Assembly: GCA_010015805.1 (NCBI GenBank)
Contig: ML978123.1
Span: 3,162,001-3,226,000 of the forward strand
DNA: 64,000 nt
Origin: Rhizodiscina lignyota
Lineage: Eukaryota > Ascomycota > Dothideomycetes > Aulographales > Rhizodiscinaceae
Direction of reading: 5' to 3'
Below the pieces are notes generated by a model that searched no databases, had not been told where the DNA came from, and worked only from the letters and a program-made list of their open reading frames with translations. The first letter of the stretch is position 1; the number at the start of each line of letters is the position of its first letter. Below, one piece after another: positions 20,966 to 31,199 of the stretch. The translations under genes were made by a program, and so were the position numbers.

Positions 20966-21964
20966 TTAACTGCCTTGTGCCACCTTATCCATGAATGTAT
21001 TGATCGCACTTCCCAGACTCTCCGGATTCGGCTTGGGAGAGCACACATCTGGCTCGAACGCAAATTCTCTTTTCAGATGATCTCGCGTCGTGGGACCAAT
21101 TGTCGCGATATACACGTTTTGCGCCCGGTAAACTTGACTCTTCGCTCTACCATCCTCCGAATCCAGAAAGCCCAAGGCATCAAACATCGCTCCGCATCCT
21201 GTTGGAGAGAATACCACGACCCATTGACTAGGCACGCCGCGCTTGCCATTCGAGGAATAAATCGAAGAGAAGTTTGACCGGAATGAGAGCATTTCTTTAG
21301 TCTGATAGCAGGGAAGTTCGTCGACCTCGATGCGCTGTTCTCCAAGCTCATCCGACTGGAGAGTCTTGGGAATGATATCCCGTCGCTGCTCCCCTGCTAT
21401 AAACAGTAATGGAAGCTTAGCTTTTTGCCTCTCCGGCCACCACTTGTTATAATGCTGCAAAATAAATGCCGCCAGCGCATCCCCATTGCCGCTCTCTTCA
21501 CCCAGGATAGGACAAGGGAGGTTCAAGGCCCTCAAGCCTTTCGCTGTAGCCGGACCAACAACGTAAAAAGGTACATCCGCCGAGAGGAAATCACCAATGG
21601 GCTCATTACTCCCAACGAGCCCGTTACACTCTTTGACTTCGCGTATGACTTTGCTAAATGCCTCGACGGCGCGCTGCGATGTGAATATGAGGCCTCCATA
21701 CTCCAAACGTCCACTCGGCAGCGGCTGGTTGCATGATTTGAAGCGCCCGTACTCCACTAAAGCCCGGATCTGTCCCATTGCGTTTGGGTTGAATCGGTGC
21801 TCCAAGACAGGTACGAAGATTGGCTCATACTGCCCGTTCTTGGTGTCTGAAAAGTAATCATGGTATCCATCATGAGGCGTGGACTTCGTCTTCAGGAGCA
21901 GTACCGGAATGTTGGGCTTGGCGGAGTGCTCGATCATCTTTGTAGAAGTCCCGCATAGAGTCAC
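20966..21964 (-). CDS. HEM4: uroporphyrinogen-III synthase
   Basis: Cyclises hydroxymethylbilane with inversion of ring D to uroporphyrinogen III, the fourth step of heme synthesis, in the cytosol. An intronless 332-residue protein. The HEM4 fold is visible as two alternating alpha/beta domains: PVLLLKTKSTP at the start, YGGLIFTSQRAVEAFSKVI, VPFYVVGPATAKGLRAL, LLFIAGEQRRDIIPKTL, the second-domain QWVVVFSPTGCGAMFDALGF, and YIATIGPTTRDHLKREFAF near the C-terminus. Sequence identity in this family is always low, and these loop motifs are the usual basis of the call. The start at 21964 leaves a short N-terminus; MIEHSAK ten codons later is an alternative start. Divergent from ERV1. Confidence 0.9.
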   Translation of the reverse strand: MTLCGTSTKMIEHSAKPNIPVLLLKTKSTPHDGYHDYFSDTKNGQYEPIFVPVLEHRFNPNAMGQIRALVEYGRFKSCNQPLPSGRLEYGGLIFTSQRAVEAFSKVIREVKECNGLVGSNEPIGDFLSADVPFYVVGPATAKGLRALNLPCPILGEESGNGDALAAFILQHYNKWWPERQKAKLPLLFIAGEQRRDIIPKTLQSDELGEQRIEVDELPCYQTKEMLSFRSNFSSIYSSNGKRGVPSQWVVVFSPTGCGAMFDALGFLDSEDGRAKSQVYRAQNVYIATIGPTTRDHLKREFAFEPDVCSPKPNPESLGSAINTFMDKVAQGS

Positions 21965-22262
21965 ATATGTGGGTTTGTGAACAGGCTATTGTCTAGTGAA
22001 GTGATCTGAAGTGGAATTGCCCATGTAAGATTTCGAATCGTGACCGTAATCGATGTACGATAAAAATGCCGGTCTCCAGAGCGGGCCGACCCGCAGCCAC
22101 TTCGACGCCTCAGGAACGGACGAAAAGTCAGGACGACGAGCTACACAAGCGCGATGGCATTTGTCAGCGCCGCTTCAGTTATGTTCAATTAGTATGCCCA
22201 TCAGTGGAACCGAACATCCAATTCTTTTGAAATTTCTGTGCGCTGTCGAGCTCGCTACCGGG
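21965..22262. promoter_or_regulatory. short divergent promoter between HEM4 and ERV1
   Basis: HEM4 starts leftward at 21964. ERV1 starts rightward at 22263, or at an in-frame ATG at 22194 or 22053, leaving 88-298 bp for both promoters. No clear shared operator can be read. Confidence 0.45.
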
Positions 22263-22880
22263 ATGCCAGCACAACCATTGGACGCCGAGAAGCAGCAGAA
22301 TGAAGCTCTCGATACGGTGCCAAAGAAGCTACCCAGAGGAGTAGTGCTGGGTCCAGATGGGAAACCGTGAGCTTTACATACCGTCTGTAATCTCAAGGCT
22401 TAAGCTAAAGGTTTCTGCAGATGCCGTAGCTGCACTTCCTTCGCCTCATGGGCGGCCATGACCAAGAGGCAGCCCAGCAACATATCCAGCACGACTCCTC
22501 CCGCAAGCGCAGCAGCATCCCTCTCTCCACCGCCAAATTGTCCTCCAGACGTCGACGAACTCGGCAGATCGTCCTGGAATCTCCTCCATACCATAACAGC
22601 AAACTACCCAGTCTCCCCATCTCCACAACAGCAACACGACGCACGCAGCTTCATATCCTCCTTCTCCCGGCTATATCCGTGCTGGGTGTGCGCGGAAGAC
22701 TTTCAGCAATGGATGAAGGACGAGCGAAACGCTCCGAGGGTGAGCTCAAGACAGGAGTTTGGGCGCTGGATGTGCGAAGCGCATAATGAGGTAAATGTGA
22801 AGCTGGGCAAAGAGAGCTTCAACTGCGATAGATGGGAAGAGCGGTGGCGGACAGGGTGGAAGGATGGGAGCTGTGATTAA
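22263..22880 (+). CDS. ERV1: FAD-linked sulfhydryl oxidase of the mitochondrial intermembrane space
   Basis: Re-oxidises Mia40 in the disulfide relay that imports Cys-rich intermembrane-space proteins, and is also linked to cytosolic Fe-S assembly. Two exons: up to 22366 and 22421-22880. The intron is 22367-22420 (GTGAGC..TGCAG). Splicing creates the shuttle disulfide CRSC just after LPRGVVLGPDGKP, followed by TSFASWAAMTKRQ. The Erv/ALR domain has ELGRSSWNLLHTITANYP, the active-site YPCWVC, the FAD-binding MCEAHNEVNVKLGKESFNC and a C-terminal WKDGSC. I prefer the ATG at 22263, giving 188 residues as in other fungi. In-frame ATGs at 22194 (210 residues) and 22053 (257 residues) are possible. 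Confidence 0.92.
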
Positions 22881-23221
22881 CGGCATTCATCCGGTATTGT
22901 ATTGCATAGAATCTCCACTGCGACGGTTGTACACATACCCAGAATCACACTTAATGTATATACTATAAGATGAGCCTTCACTTCCTCGGCTATTACATGG
23001 GACAGTAAACCACTGGTCAATCGATGAAATCTGCCCATGCTTTCAGATTAGTTCATCTCAAGGCAGCTTTCGAGCACTTTGATGGTTGCATCGACGAGAT
23101 GAATGGCTGTTCGGAGTAGCTCCGAGGCATTAAGTCACTAGAGAAGTAAGAATCTGGCGAACAACACCCACCGAGAATGAATGGCTCACCAGACGATAGT
23201 GTCTACAACCTCAAGCGTTGA
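22881..23221 (+). other. ERV1 3' flank ending in a remnant of the REI1 N-terminal finger region
   Basis: 341 bp with no intact gene. The last six codons (23204-23221) read YNLKR then TGA, directly before the ATG of the REI1-like gene. In intact Rei1 the residues joining the first zinc finger to the next conserved block are WHRYNLKRRVA..LPPIS. This remnant shows the present gene once extended further upstream. I could not recognise the rest of the finger. Confidence 0.6.
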
Positions 23222-24019
23222 ATGGCATCTTTGCCGCCAATTTCAGCAGATACTTATGCCGAGAACGTGGCAACGAGTCTTATTACGGGCAAGCAAGAAT
23301 CATTGGATGCTGCATCTTCCTCGGCAGTGGTGAGGCCCTCGCCTGAAGAGGAACGCGCGAAAGAGAGCGACAAGTTCGAAGATCTCATCGGCGAACAAGC
23401 TCAGATCAACTGCTGTCTATTTTGTACCAAGGATTCAGACAGTCTGGAAACCAACCTTGAGCACATGTCCTCGGAGCATGGCCTTTACATTCCTGAGATG
23501 GAGCAACTCTTAAGTCTCGAGATAGTTGTTAGGTATCTTCGCACTGTTATTACCGAGTACAATAAATGCTTATACTGTGGAATGATCAAGCAGCCTGCAG
23601 AAGGCATTCGGCGGCACATGCTTGACAAGGGTCATTGCATGATCAACTTGGAGCGGGAACCGGAGCTTCTCGAATTCTGGGAATTCTCTGATAGCGACGG
23701 ACATGACACTGACGACGAAGAGGTGCTAAAATCACGGGCTCGAAAGACTGATACGGCGGCACCTAGAGACTTATCGCAGGGCGAATACACACTTCCTTCT
23801 GGTAAAGTTGTCGGATCCAAGAGCAAGGGTAGAGAGGCCCGCCTTGTCGCTCGTCGAACTGCCTTGGCCGCCAAGCAGCAGATGCGGAGTCTGATCACTG
23901 TTCAGAGAAAGATGCAAAGGCAGCAGGCGATCGTGCGAGCGTCGGCGGCCTGGGCAGATGAAAAAGGCGGGACTCATCAAAAGCACTACAAGCAAAAGAT
24001 GAATTTGCGCGATGGCTGA
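23222..24019 (+). CDS. REI1-like (ZNF622 family) protein, 5'-truncated
   Basis: Rei1 is a cytosolic 60S-subunit maturation factor that helps release Arx1. The 265-residue ORF matches Rei1 from just after its first zinc finger. It has ASLPPISADTYAENV, the CCLFCTKDSDSLETNLEHM..HGLYIPEMEQL finger, the CLYCGMIKQPAEGIRRHML finger, FWEFSDSDGHDTDDEE, YTLPSGKVVGSKSKGREARL and a basic C-terminus with AWADEKGGTHQKHYKQK. Both N-terminal C2H2 fingers of full-length Rei1 are absent: the first is cut off by TGA at 23219-23221, and the second is not found between residues 15 and 60. Intact Rei1 is roughly 400-500 residues. This is either a decayed second copy or a truncated paralog using a new start where Val (GTG) became Met (ATG). 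The remaining frame is clean, which argues for some constraint. Confidence 0.85.
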   Translation: MASLPPISADTYAENVATSLITGKQESLDAASSSAVVRPSPEEERAKESDKFEDLIGEQAQINCCLFCTKDSDSLETNLEHMSSEHGLYIPEMEQLLSLEIVVRYLRTVITEYNKCLYCGMIKQPAEGIRRHMLDKGHCMINLEREPELLEFWEFSDSDGHDTDDEEVLKSRARKTDTAAPRDLSQGEYTLPSGKVVGSKSKGREARLVARRTALAAKQQMRSLITVQRKMQRQQAIVRASAAWADEKGGTHQKHYKQKMNLRDG

Positions 24020-25446
24020 ACCGTATACATCATTGCATTTTCTCCGCCACGCACTCTGTGGCGATAGAGATGCATAGATGTAATCATTATGGTCTTTACC
24101 TTCTTGTCTCAAAGAGGGAAAGAGGGGGGGGGATGGACATGCCCATGCAAGCCACCCGAAATGTCAGTACACTGTACACAAGAGTTTGTATTCACTAAGC
24201 CATTTATCTTCTCAGGTGTAGCCAGTGCCCTTGCTGTTGTATATATTCTACCTCTTTACAGAAGATTCCGACGCGGAAAGAGAATGGGAAGGGCTGGTGG
24301 CTTGCTCTTCGCCGAGCTCAACTGCGTCCTCCGAGCGACGCCACAGAACCATTGTGCTGCCGTATGTTGATGAGGATGCTCTCAATTGAATTGAAGAACA
24401 AAACTACTTCATGCTGCACGCTTTCAACTTGCACGGAAGTCAGCCATTTTGTCACCCTCGCTCTTAGCAGTCGATCACTGCTTCATACGGACCAGAGAAG
24501 GAACTCTCACTCCATGCCATGGCCCCATGGGACAGCCAAATTCTGGGTTCGGGCTGACTGAGCAGAACACATAGTTAGCGTTTCCTAAACTACAAAATGA
24601 CACGAGCAATGTGTAGTTAGTCCTCATATCCGAAGGAGAAGACCAAATCTCCGAACGAATTGCTGTTCGGAGAGGCTTTCGGGAGGATCTCCGCCGCAAT
24701 GGCATGTGCACGCTTGACTCCAGTTCTCCACAACGGACGCCCCACATACCCTCCAAATGCATTTCAGATTTGTTGAACGCTGAGAAGAAAAGGCGAAGGA
24801 GGCGTGAGGCTCCGGATACAACCATAAGCACCCTGTTCCGAGCAGAGCCTCTGGTCATCGAGGCATGACAAGAATACCTACTACATCTCGGCAACGCCCC
24901 GCGAAGCCTTGTCCAACGTTGCTTCGTGCCGTGCAAGCATCCTTGGCTCGCGCTGCCCGTTAAACCGTTTCGCGCTTGGCTGCAGCGGAGGAATTGCTTG
25001 TTAGTGGTTGGAGGCGTTGGCGGCTTTTCTCTGCGGGGACGGCATGACGGCACTGCTGCTCGCTGGGCATAGGTCACAGTCGCACACTCCATGCAGCATC
25101 TTGGGGCTACTTCGTGCAGCGATGCCTTTGCTGGCAGGTCATCAGGTCGATCATCGCGTGCAGTTAATGAGCCAGGTGAGGATCGATTGGCACAGTGAGC
25201 AGGTGGTCGATGGCTCCGGTATGTTGGATCCGAGTAGTGCGAACGAAGCGCATCTCCCGTCGAGCGAGAGTTTAAAAGGGACGGTGTGTCGCTGGTGAAG
25301 AGCTTTGTACGACGATCTTGGTGTGACTGTGACAATTGGGAACATTGAGGGCTGATTCACCGCTTTCCACTCGCGCGGAAAGCTTCAACCTACCTCCACT
25401 CAACTCGCCAAACTAACAATCGCTCACACCGTCAAATTTTGCAAAT
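24020..25446. other. 1.4-kb upstream region of the carboxylate transporter
   Basis: Mostly promoter of the JEN1-type gene. A G-run of nine lies near 24125. A minus-strand ORF of 286 codons (24475-25335) has no domain, a Cys/Arg/Ser-rich random-like composition, and covers the transporter promoter, so I do not call it. CreA-type SYGGRG hexamers occur at about chance frequency. Confidence 0.4.
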
Positions 25447-27170
25447 ATGGCGGAGTATGAGGATGAACGCATGCCAGAGCGCCACATGAGCGCCAGTCGC
25501 TATGCTACGACTCGACTTTCATCGTTAATGCCTACGTACGATAAAGTGCCAAATCCATTTAGCGCGTTAGCAATGCTCAATTTCCAGCAATGGATGTTCT
25601 TTCTCGTGGGCTTCATCGGCTGGACTTGGGACGCGTTTGATTTCTTCACGGTATGGCATCAAAAGTCCTTCACTCGGAAATCGAGAGTTAATCCAACCGG
25701 AAAATTAGAGTGAATGACAAGTAAGAAGCTAACAACAGGCCACAGGTCTCCCTCACTGTAACCGATATGGCCAAAACCTTCGACAAGAAGAACTCCGAAA
25801 TCACCTGGGGCATCACTCTCGTGCTGATGCTTCGTTCCGTCGGCGCCATCATCTTCGGCATCGCAGCCGATCGCTATGGCCGCAAATGGCCTTTCATCAT
25901 TAACAACGTCCTCTTCATTGTGCTCGAGCTCGCCACCGGCTTCTGCGACTCGTACGAGTCGTTCCTGGGTGTGCGCAGCTTGTACGGCATTGCTATGGGC
26001 GGGTTGTATGGGAATGCAGCTGCGACGGCGTTGGAGGACTGCCCAGAGGCGGCGAGAGGTATTATCAGCGGCATCTTGCAGCAGGGATATGCGTTTGGCT
26101 ATCTGCTAGCCACAGTTTTCGCGAGAGCTTTGGTGAATACTACGTCGCATTCGTGGAGACCGGTATGTGGCATTCGCACTTTCCAAGTTGATTCCCAGGC
26201 TGACTCACTGGCAACAGCTGTACTGGTTCGGTGCATGCCCGCCAATACTTATCATTGCATTCCGTCTCTGCCTTCCAGAGACCAAAGTCTTCCAGGAGCG
26301 CCAGAGGATGCGTGAATCGGGCACTGGTCTGACCAGCACGTTCCTCAAAGAGGGCAAGATCGCTCTCAGGCGTCACTGGTTACTCCTCACGTACATGGTG
26401 CTGCTCATGGCCGGATTCAACTTCATGAGTCACGGAAGTCAGGACATCTACCCAACTTTGCTGCAGAACCAGTACAGCTTCAGCGCCAACGCTGTCACGG
26501 TCACTCAGGTAGCCTCCAATACTTCACTTCACTCACCGGAAAACCATACTAATGATTTGCACAGGTAGTAGCAAACCTCGGTGCCATGCTCGGCGGCACC
26601 CTCGGCGGCTATTGCTCCCAAATCTTCGGCCGTCGCTTCAGCATCATCTGCCTCTGCGTCGTCGGCGGTGCGCTTCTCTACCCTTATTGCTTCGTCACCA
26701 CCACCAAAGTCATGGCCGCCGCATTCTTCGAGCAATTCTGCGTGCAAGGCGCCTGGGGCGTGATCCCCATCCACCTGATGGAACTCTCGCCCGGTTCGTT
26801 CCGCACCTTCGTCGTCGGAACCGCATACCAACTCGGCAACCTAGTCTCCAGCGCGAGTTCAACCATCGAGTCGACGATCGGGGAGCGCTTCCCCTTGCCG
26901 GCAAAGGCCGGTGTGCCCAGGTATGAGTACGGAAAGGTGATTTGCATTTTCATGGGGTGCGTGTATGTGTATGTGATTATCATGACAATTGCGGGGCCGG
27001 AGTATCGGGGACGATTCTTCGATGTCGCGCATGACGATGACATGAAGGAGGCTGCGGGCGTCTTTAGTGATAAACTAGATGCGCAGCGGGGTGATAGCGT
27101 GCCAGGGGAGGATATTGGGAAGGCTGGTGCTACGACGATTCCACACACCGGTGCAGATGAGAAGGTTTGA
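25447..27170 (+). CDS. JEN1-type monocarboxylate/dicarboxylate:H+ symporter (MFS)
   Basis: Plasma-membrane proton symporter for lactate, pyruvate, acetate or succinate. Four exons: 25447-25650, 25746-26162, 26218-26508 and 26565-27170, all introns phase 0 and GT..AG. The product is 505 residues with twelve membrane segments expected. The JEN signature N-x-[S/T]-H-x-[S/T]-Q-D-x3-T is present as NFMSHGSQDIYPT (26419-26457) in the seventh helix. Other MFS features are WTWDAFDFFTVSLTVTDMAK in helix 1, ADRYGRKWPF in the loop 2-3, LYGIAMGGLYGNAAATALED and YCSQIFGRRFSI in the loop 8-9. The N- and C-termini are hydrophilic and the C-tail is acidic. Whether it takes mono- or dicarboxylates cannot be decided from sequence. 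Confidence 0.92.
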
Positions 27171-27469
27171 AGGGAATGAGGATGAGAGACTTGCTGATGA
27201 TATACCCAAATAACGGCTGATGAAGTTGAAATTGACGTGATGCGGATTGGGATGATCTTTCCAGAGCCTCACAATGAGACAAATTAGCCTCTCACTTGCT
27301 CACCCGTCATAACTATCCTCGAGTTCCTTGAGCATCAAGACTCGCGTCTCAATTGGACTCGTAGTGTCTAAATGCTAAGAGCAAATATTGTTGCTTCTCA
27401 AGACGGCCTTCTTTTGAGGGTGGTTGGGTCCTTTCGCTCTCATCTCAAGACAAATGCACATTCCTCTTT

Positions 27470-28834
27470 CTAAAGCTCGCTCCTCACCTCCAGCTCCCAA
27501 GTCGGATAATCTGTATATCCCTCGTGCCCCGGTGTATAGAACTGCTTCGGCACATACATCGCCAACTTCTTCCCCAACCTCAGTCTCTCTGGCAGATCGG
27601 GATTACTGATAAACCATCGCCCAAACACCACACCATCGACATCGCCCTCCGCTACTGGCGCGAAGCAATTCTCCCCATCGAACCTCCCATTCGCAAACAT
27701 TACCGTGCTCTTCAAGCTGCCTCGAAAATATCTCAACGAGATCTTCGCGCGACGCTCCGCCTCAGTCATGCGCTGCGCCCAGGGCATGTCATATGCTTGC
27801 TTCAGTTTATCGTCTATTGAGAGGAACAAATCGCTTCTGGGATCGGTGAGACACACGTACGCGAGGCCACGCTTATCGACTTCGGCAAGCATGTAGCTGA
27901 ACGTAGCTAATGGGTCGGAGTCGCCGGCGCCCTGGAATGTGCCAAAGGGACTGAAGCGCGTTGCGGTGCGTTCTGGACCGACGGCAGCGACGACAGCATC
28001 GAGAAGCTCGAGAGGGAAGCGGGCGCGGTTGGAGACGGGGCCGCCGTAACTGTCGGCGCGGCGGTTGATGTTGTCGCAGAGGAATTGGTCTACGAGGTAG
28101 CCGTTTGCTCCTTGCTTTTAAACCATCAATCTCTACCCACACACTCTGCAACTACTCTGGGAGAGCATATTGAAGCTAAGAAAAGAGACGTACAATTTCC
28201 ACACCATCAAATCCCGCCTCAATAGCACATTGGGCGGCATGCACATGATCCTCAATCGTGTCATGCATATCCTCACGTGTCATCTCCTTCGGTATCACAC
28301 ACTCCTGCGGCTCTCGCGACGGAACCATGCGGTTTGGGAAGGGGCATCTCGAAGCAGAGGACGAGCTGAGCGGGAGTCTGCCGCCGATTTGCATTGGGAG
28401 CGCAGTGCGTCCTGTGTGCCAAAGTTGGCAGAAGATGTATCCGCCTTTCTCGTGCACTGCGTCCGTGATTTTCTTCCACGCGCGGACTTGTTCGGGGGTG
28501 TAGATGCCTGGGACGCCGTCGTAACTGCCTCCCTGGAAGGTTGTCAGCTACTTTCAAGGTTTCATCATTCAGTAGAACAATAGATGGAGCGCACTATAAC
28601 CGAGGGATGGCATCCCTCGCTGATAATCAAACCACCAGGGCTCGCGCGCTGACTGTAGTACAACTCAGCGAGCTCGGGCAATGGAATTCCTGCAGGAGAA
28701 CGCGAACGCGTGAGAGGAGACATGACAACTCTATGAGCTAGGAGCATATTGCCCACTTTGAGTGGAGCAAAGAGGGATGGACGAGTGAGATGAGCATCTT
28801 CAGGACTCAGAGGACTGGTGTCTGTGACCGCCAT
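27470..28834 (-). CDS. old yellow enzyme family NAD(P)H:flavin oxidoreductase (ene-reductase)
   Basis: FMN enzyme reducing activated C=C bonds with NAD(P)H. Three exons: 28595-28834, 28194-28532 and 27470-28114. Introns are 28533-28594 (weak GTGCGC donor, CAG acceptor) and 28115-28193 (GTACGT..AAAG). The product is 407 residues. Family landmarks are [20 protein letters not shown] (FMN and first strand), [13 protein letters not shown], the [19 protein letters not shown] loop, [27 protein letters not shown] (the substrate His of the usual H-G-A-N motif is Gln here), [26 protein letters not shown] and the C-terminal [18 protein letters not shown]. The first donor was chosen because it keeps the usual spacing between SE and the GYD loop. 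Convergent with the transporter gene (299 bp between stops). Physiological substrate unknown. Confidence 0.9.
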
Positions 28835-30461
28835 GATGGAATCGTCTTTCGGAAAATGGGGAAACAGAAATGCTTCGAAGAGCTTTTGTACACATTGTGT
28901 CTACATTTGCGGTGCTTCATACTTAACTTTCTTCGAGATGCCGAGGATATACTATAAATGGCGTGTATATTTGTAGATTACTCATGTTGTTGCGATGGTT
29001 CAACATCGGAGATGTACAGATAATTTTTGTTGAAATTATGGATCGTGTGGCTTGAATTTGATAGGTGATCAAAATAGGGAACTTGCGAGACCTCAGCCAC
29101 TTTTTACCCTCTGGCTACGGCCGTAGAACATTTAAGATGTGCTTGATATAAACTGTTGAGAATGGTATGAATCAGATGAATCAAAGGATGATCCTGATGA
29201 AGCAGAGGTTGCGAACTGAGATAGGTCTCTTACGAGTACGCAGGGTTAGGGTTGGGGTAAACAACAACACCAACCTCGTAGCTCGATGAATTGAGAAGAG
29301 TCATGAAAACCGATTCTTAACGTTGATCCAATGCTAATTGGGACTATGCTCTGAAGTATTCCATTTAATGTGTGAGAATCTACGAGTGGGAGGATTACAC
29401 CAGGGAGCTTCGCATCACACGAACGAAAATGTTGGGTGGGGTGGTACCGAAGTCCAGGTGGGATAGGCCCCCAGAGTAGCTTGATCGTTGGGTGGCCATC
29501 GCCCTCGGGATGCTGGTTTCTTTGTAATGGCAAAAGTCCATGCAATGATTTCTACAACTGCAGCAAAACAAACTATGTATCATTTGCAACAAAGCGCGCA
29601 CATCTGGTCTGTCTCTTGATACTTGAAATGACACCACGAGCTCGAGGCACAACCCGAGTCCGGGGTGCTGATGGCCTGCATTAGCGTGGGCGTCGAGCTT
29701 GACAGCATCGCCAATTGCCCTCTCCCTCTGTCCCACAATCTGACACGCGAAACCTGAAACCTCGAAAGTCGGGGTGAGAAAAATCACGCAGTAAACGTCC
29801 AATGCTCAGTCCAAGCTCCAACAAATGTAAATACTGTTCTGACGGCGGTCGGGGTATCGGTGCGTAAAAGGATGCGATGAAAGGCGGTGAGCTTCACCGC
29901 AGCACAGTCGGATGCGTTTCGAGACGGTGCAAGAGCCACACAACCACCAGATTCGACTAAATGTTGCCCTATAATTAAAGCCGTGTCTCGTGCTCGTTTC
30001 CAGCTGGCCGACAATAATTTCGTGTGCGGGGTGGGTAATTGGTCTTGCTTGGTCTTGGTACTGAGTCGAAGGGGCGGATTTGGTGGGTGGATATAAACAT
30101 TCCTCTACCTATAGAGCATATGAGCTTTTGTACACAAAAAGGTCAAACCGTGAAAAGCCACTCCGCTCGAGATATCATCCTCATAGCACAGAAGCAAGAA
30201 GGGCCAGGACAACATGTTGAGATCGCAGGTACAGCGAGGCCGAGACCTGAAGATGCCATCCCTGGTATCATCGATCACAGGCGCACCGTCGCAAACACCA
30301 TCGCAATCGCAATCGCGAGGAACACAACGCAGGAGCCAACCGTCGCCATGCCGAAAGCACTCATTATCGGAAGAAGGACACAGACACCCGCACGACTGCC
30401 TCTCGCACCACAACCTGGCCGTGCACACGGCGCAACAATACCGCCTCGCGCAAAAGCAAAA
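28835..30461. other. 1.6-kb intergenic stretch with a short telomere-like tract
   Basis: Upstream of the old yellow enzyme and downstream of a membrane protein gene. A telomere-like tract GGGTTAGGGTTGGGGT lies at 29243-29258. A short imperfect GATGAATC-type run occurs at 29165-29210. ORFs at 29395-29802 and 30039-30575 show no family signature, and the latter partly covers the 3' end of the next gene. Confidence 0.45.
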
Positions 30462-31199
30462 TCAACCGCGACTGCTCAAGCTCCTGTCCCTCCTGATTCT
30501 CTGCTGAGGATAATCCCCGCCACCAAACTGATTCGGATCGACTTGCCTGAAGCCGCTTCTTCTGCTCCTCCTTGAACCGTCGCGACGCGGTGGAGGACCG
30601 GGCGAGACACTTAAGCTGCCCTCCTCGATCACTTCCACAATATCATCCCCCTCGACGCGCGGCTCCGTCCGTCTCTCCTCCACAATGCTAGTCTCGCGCT
30701 CCATCGGCGGCGGAGCGCTCCTCCTCTCTTCTACGATGATCGTCTCGTTACGCGGCGGAGGAAGTGGGGATCTCGATCGCTCTCGGACCTCCGTCACGGT
30801 GCGGTGGTGACTTCTCCTACTCCTTCGTGAATGTGAGTGCGGACTGCGGCTGCGGCCCTCGCGCACGACTTGGATGGACTCTGCAGTGACGCCGCCTCTG
30901 CCCCCGTAGTTTGCGAGCGTCCAAAGCAGCCAGATGACTAGGACGAAGCCGGCGACACTGCCGAGGACGATGCCGACGACTGTGCCGGGCGCGGGGCCGG
31001 CATTGAGGCCTTGGTATGTGGCGGGGATGGCAACGGTGGTGTACTGCCTTTTTACTGCAGAGAGTGTGTGCGATGGTAGTGATTCGGCGGGAGCGTCGCG
31101 TGGGGAGAGGTGTTCGAGGTGTGCGAGGATTTCGCGCGGGAGATGGAGGATGTTCTTCTGTAGATTTTGTAGAGACGGTATTGACGGAGTCGGCGCCAT
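30462..31199 (-). CDS. single-pass membrane protein with Arg/Glu-rich cytosolic tail, unknown function
   Basis: Not a characterised family. I start at the ATG at 31199 (MAPTPSIPSLQNLQ), giving 245 residues; the same frame has an ATG at 31280 (272 residues). An N-terminal segment of about 80 residues precedes one strong membrane helix, GTVVGIVLGSVAGFVLVIWL (about residues 74-93). The C-terminal half is disordered and highly charged. It has an RS-rich run (REGRSRSPHSHSRRSRRS) and three related 'ETIIVEERR / ETSIVEERR' units alternating with Pro-rich stretches. The ending is FGGGDYPQQRIRRDRS. Proteins with this layout (short ectodomain, Gly-rich helix, RS/Pro tail) are widespread in Pezizomycotina. 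The helix position suggests a type I or III surface or vacuolar protein, which is inference. Confidence 0.7.
   Translation of the reverse strand: MAPTPSIPSLQNLQKNILHLPREILAHLEHLSPRDAPAESLPSHTLSAVKRQYTTVAIPATYQGLNAGPAPGTVVGIVLGSVAGFVLVIWLLWTLANYGGRGGVTAESIQVVREGRSRSPHSHSRRSRRSHHRTVTEVRERSRSPLPPPRNETIIVEERRSAPPPMERETSIVEERRTEPRVEGDDIVEVIEEGSLSVSPGPPPRRDGSRRSRRSGFRQVDPNQFGGGDYPQQRIRRDRSLSSRG

Noticed and set aside
24475-25335. A 286-codon minus-strand ORF in the JEN1-type promoter
   Set aside because: No domain, random-like Arg/Ser/Cys composition and no splice context; it covers the upstream region of a well-supported gene.
24685-25400. Several CreA-type SYGGRG hexamers upstream of the carboxylate transporter
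   Set aside because: About five are expected by chance in 1.4 kb on both strands; I counted about that many.
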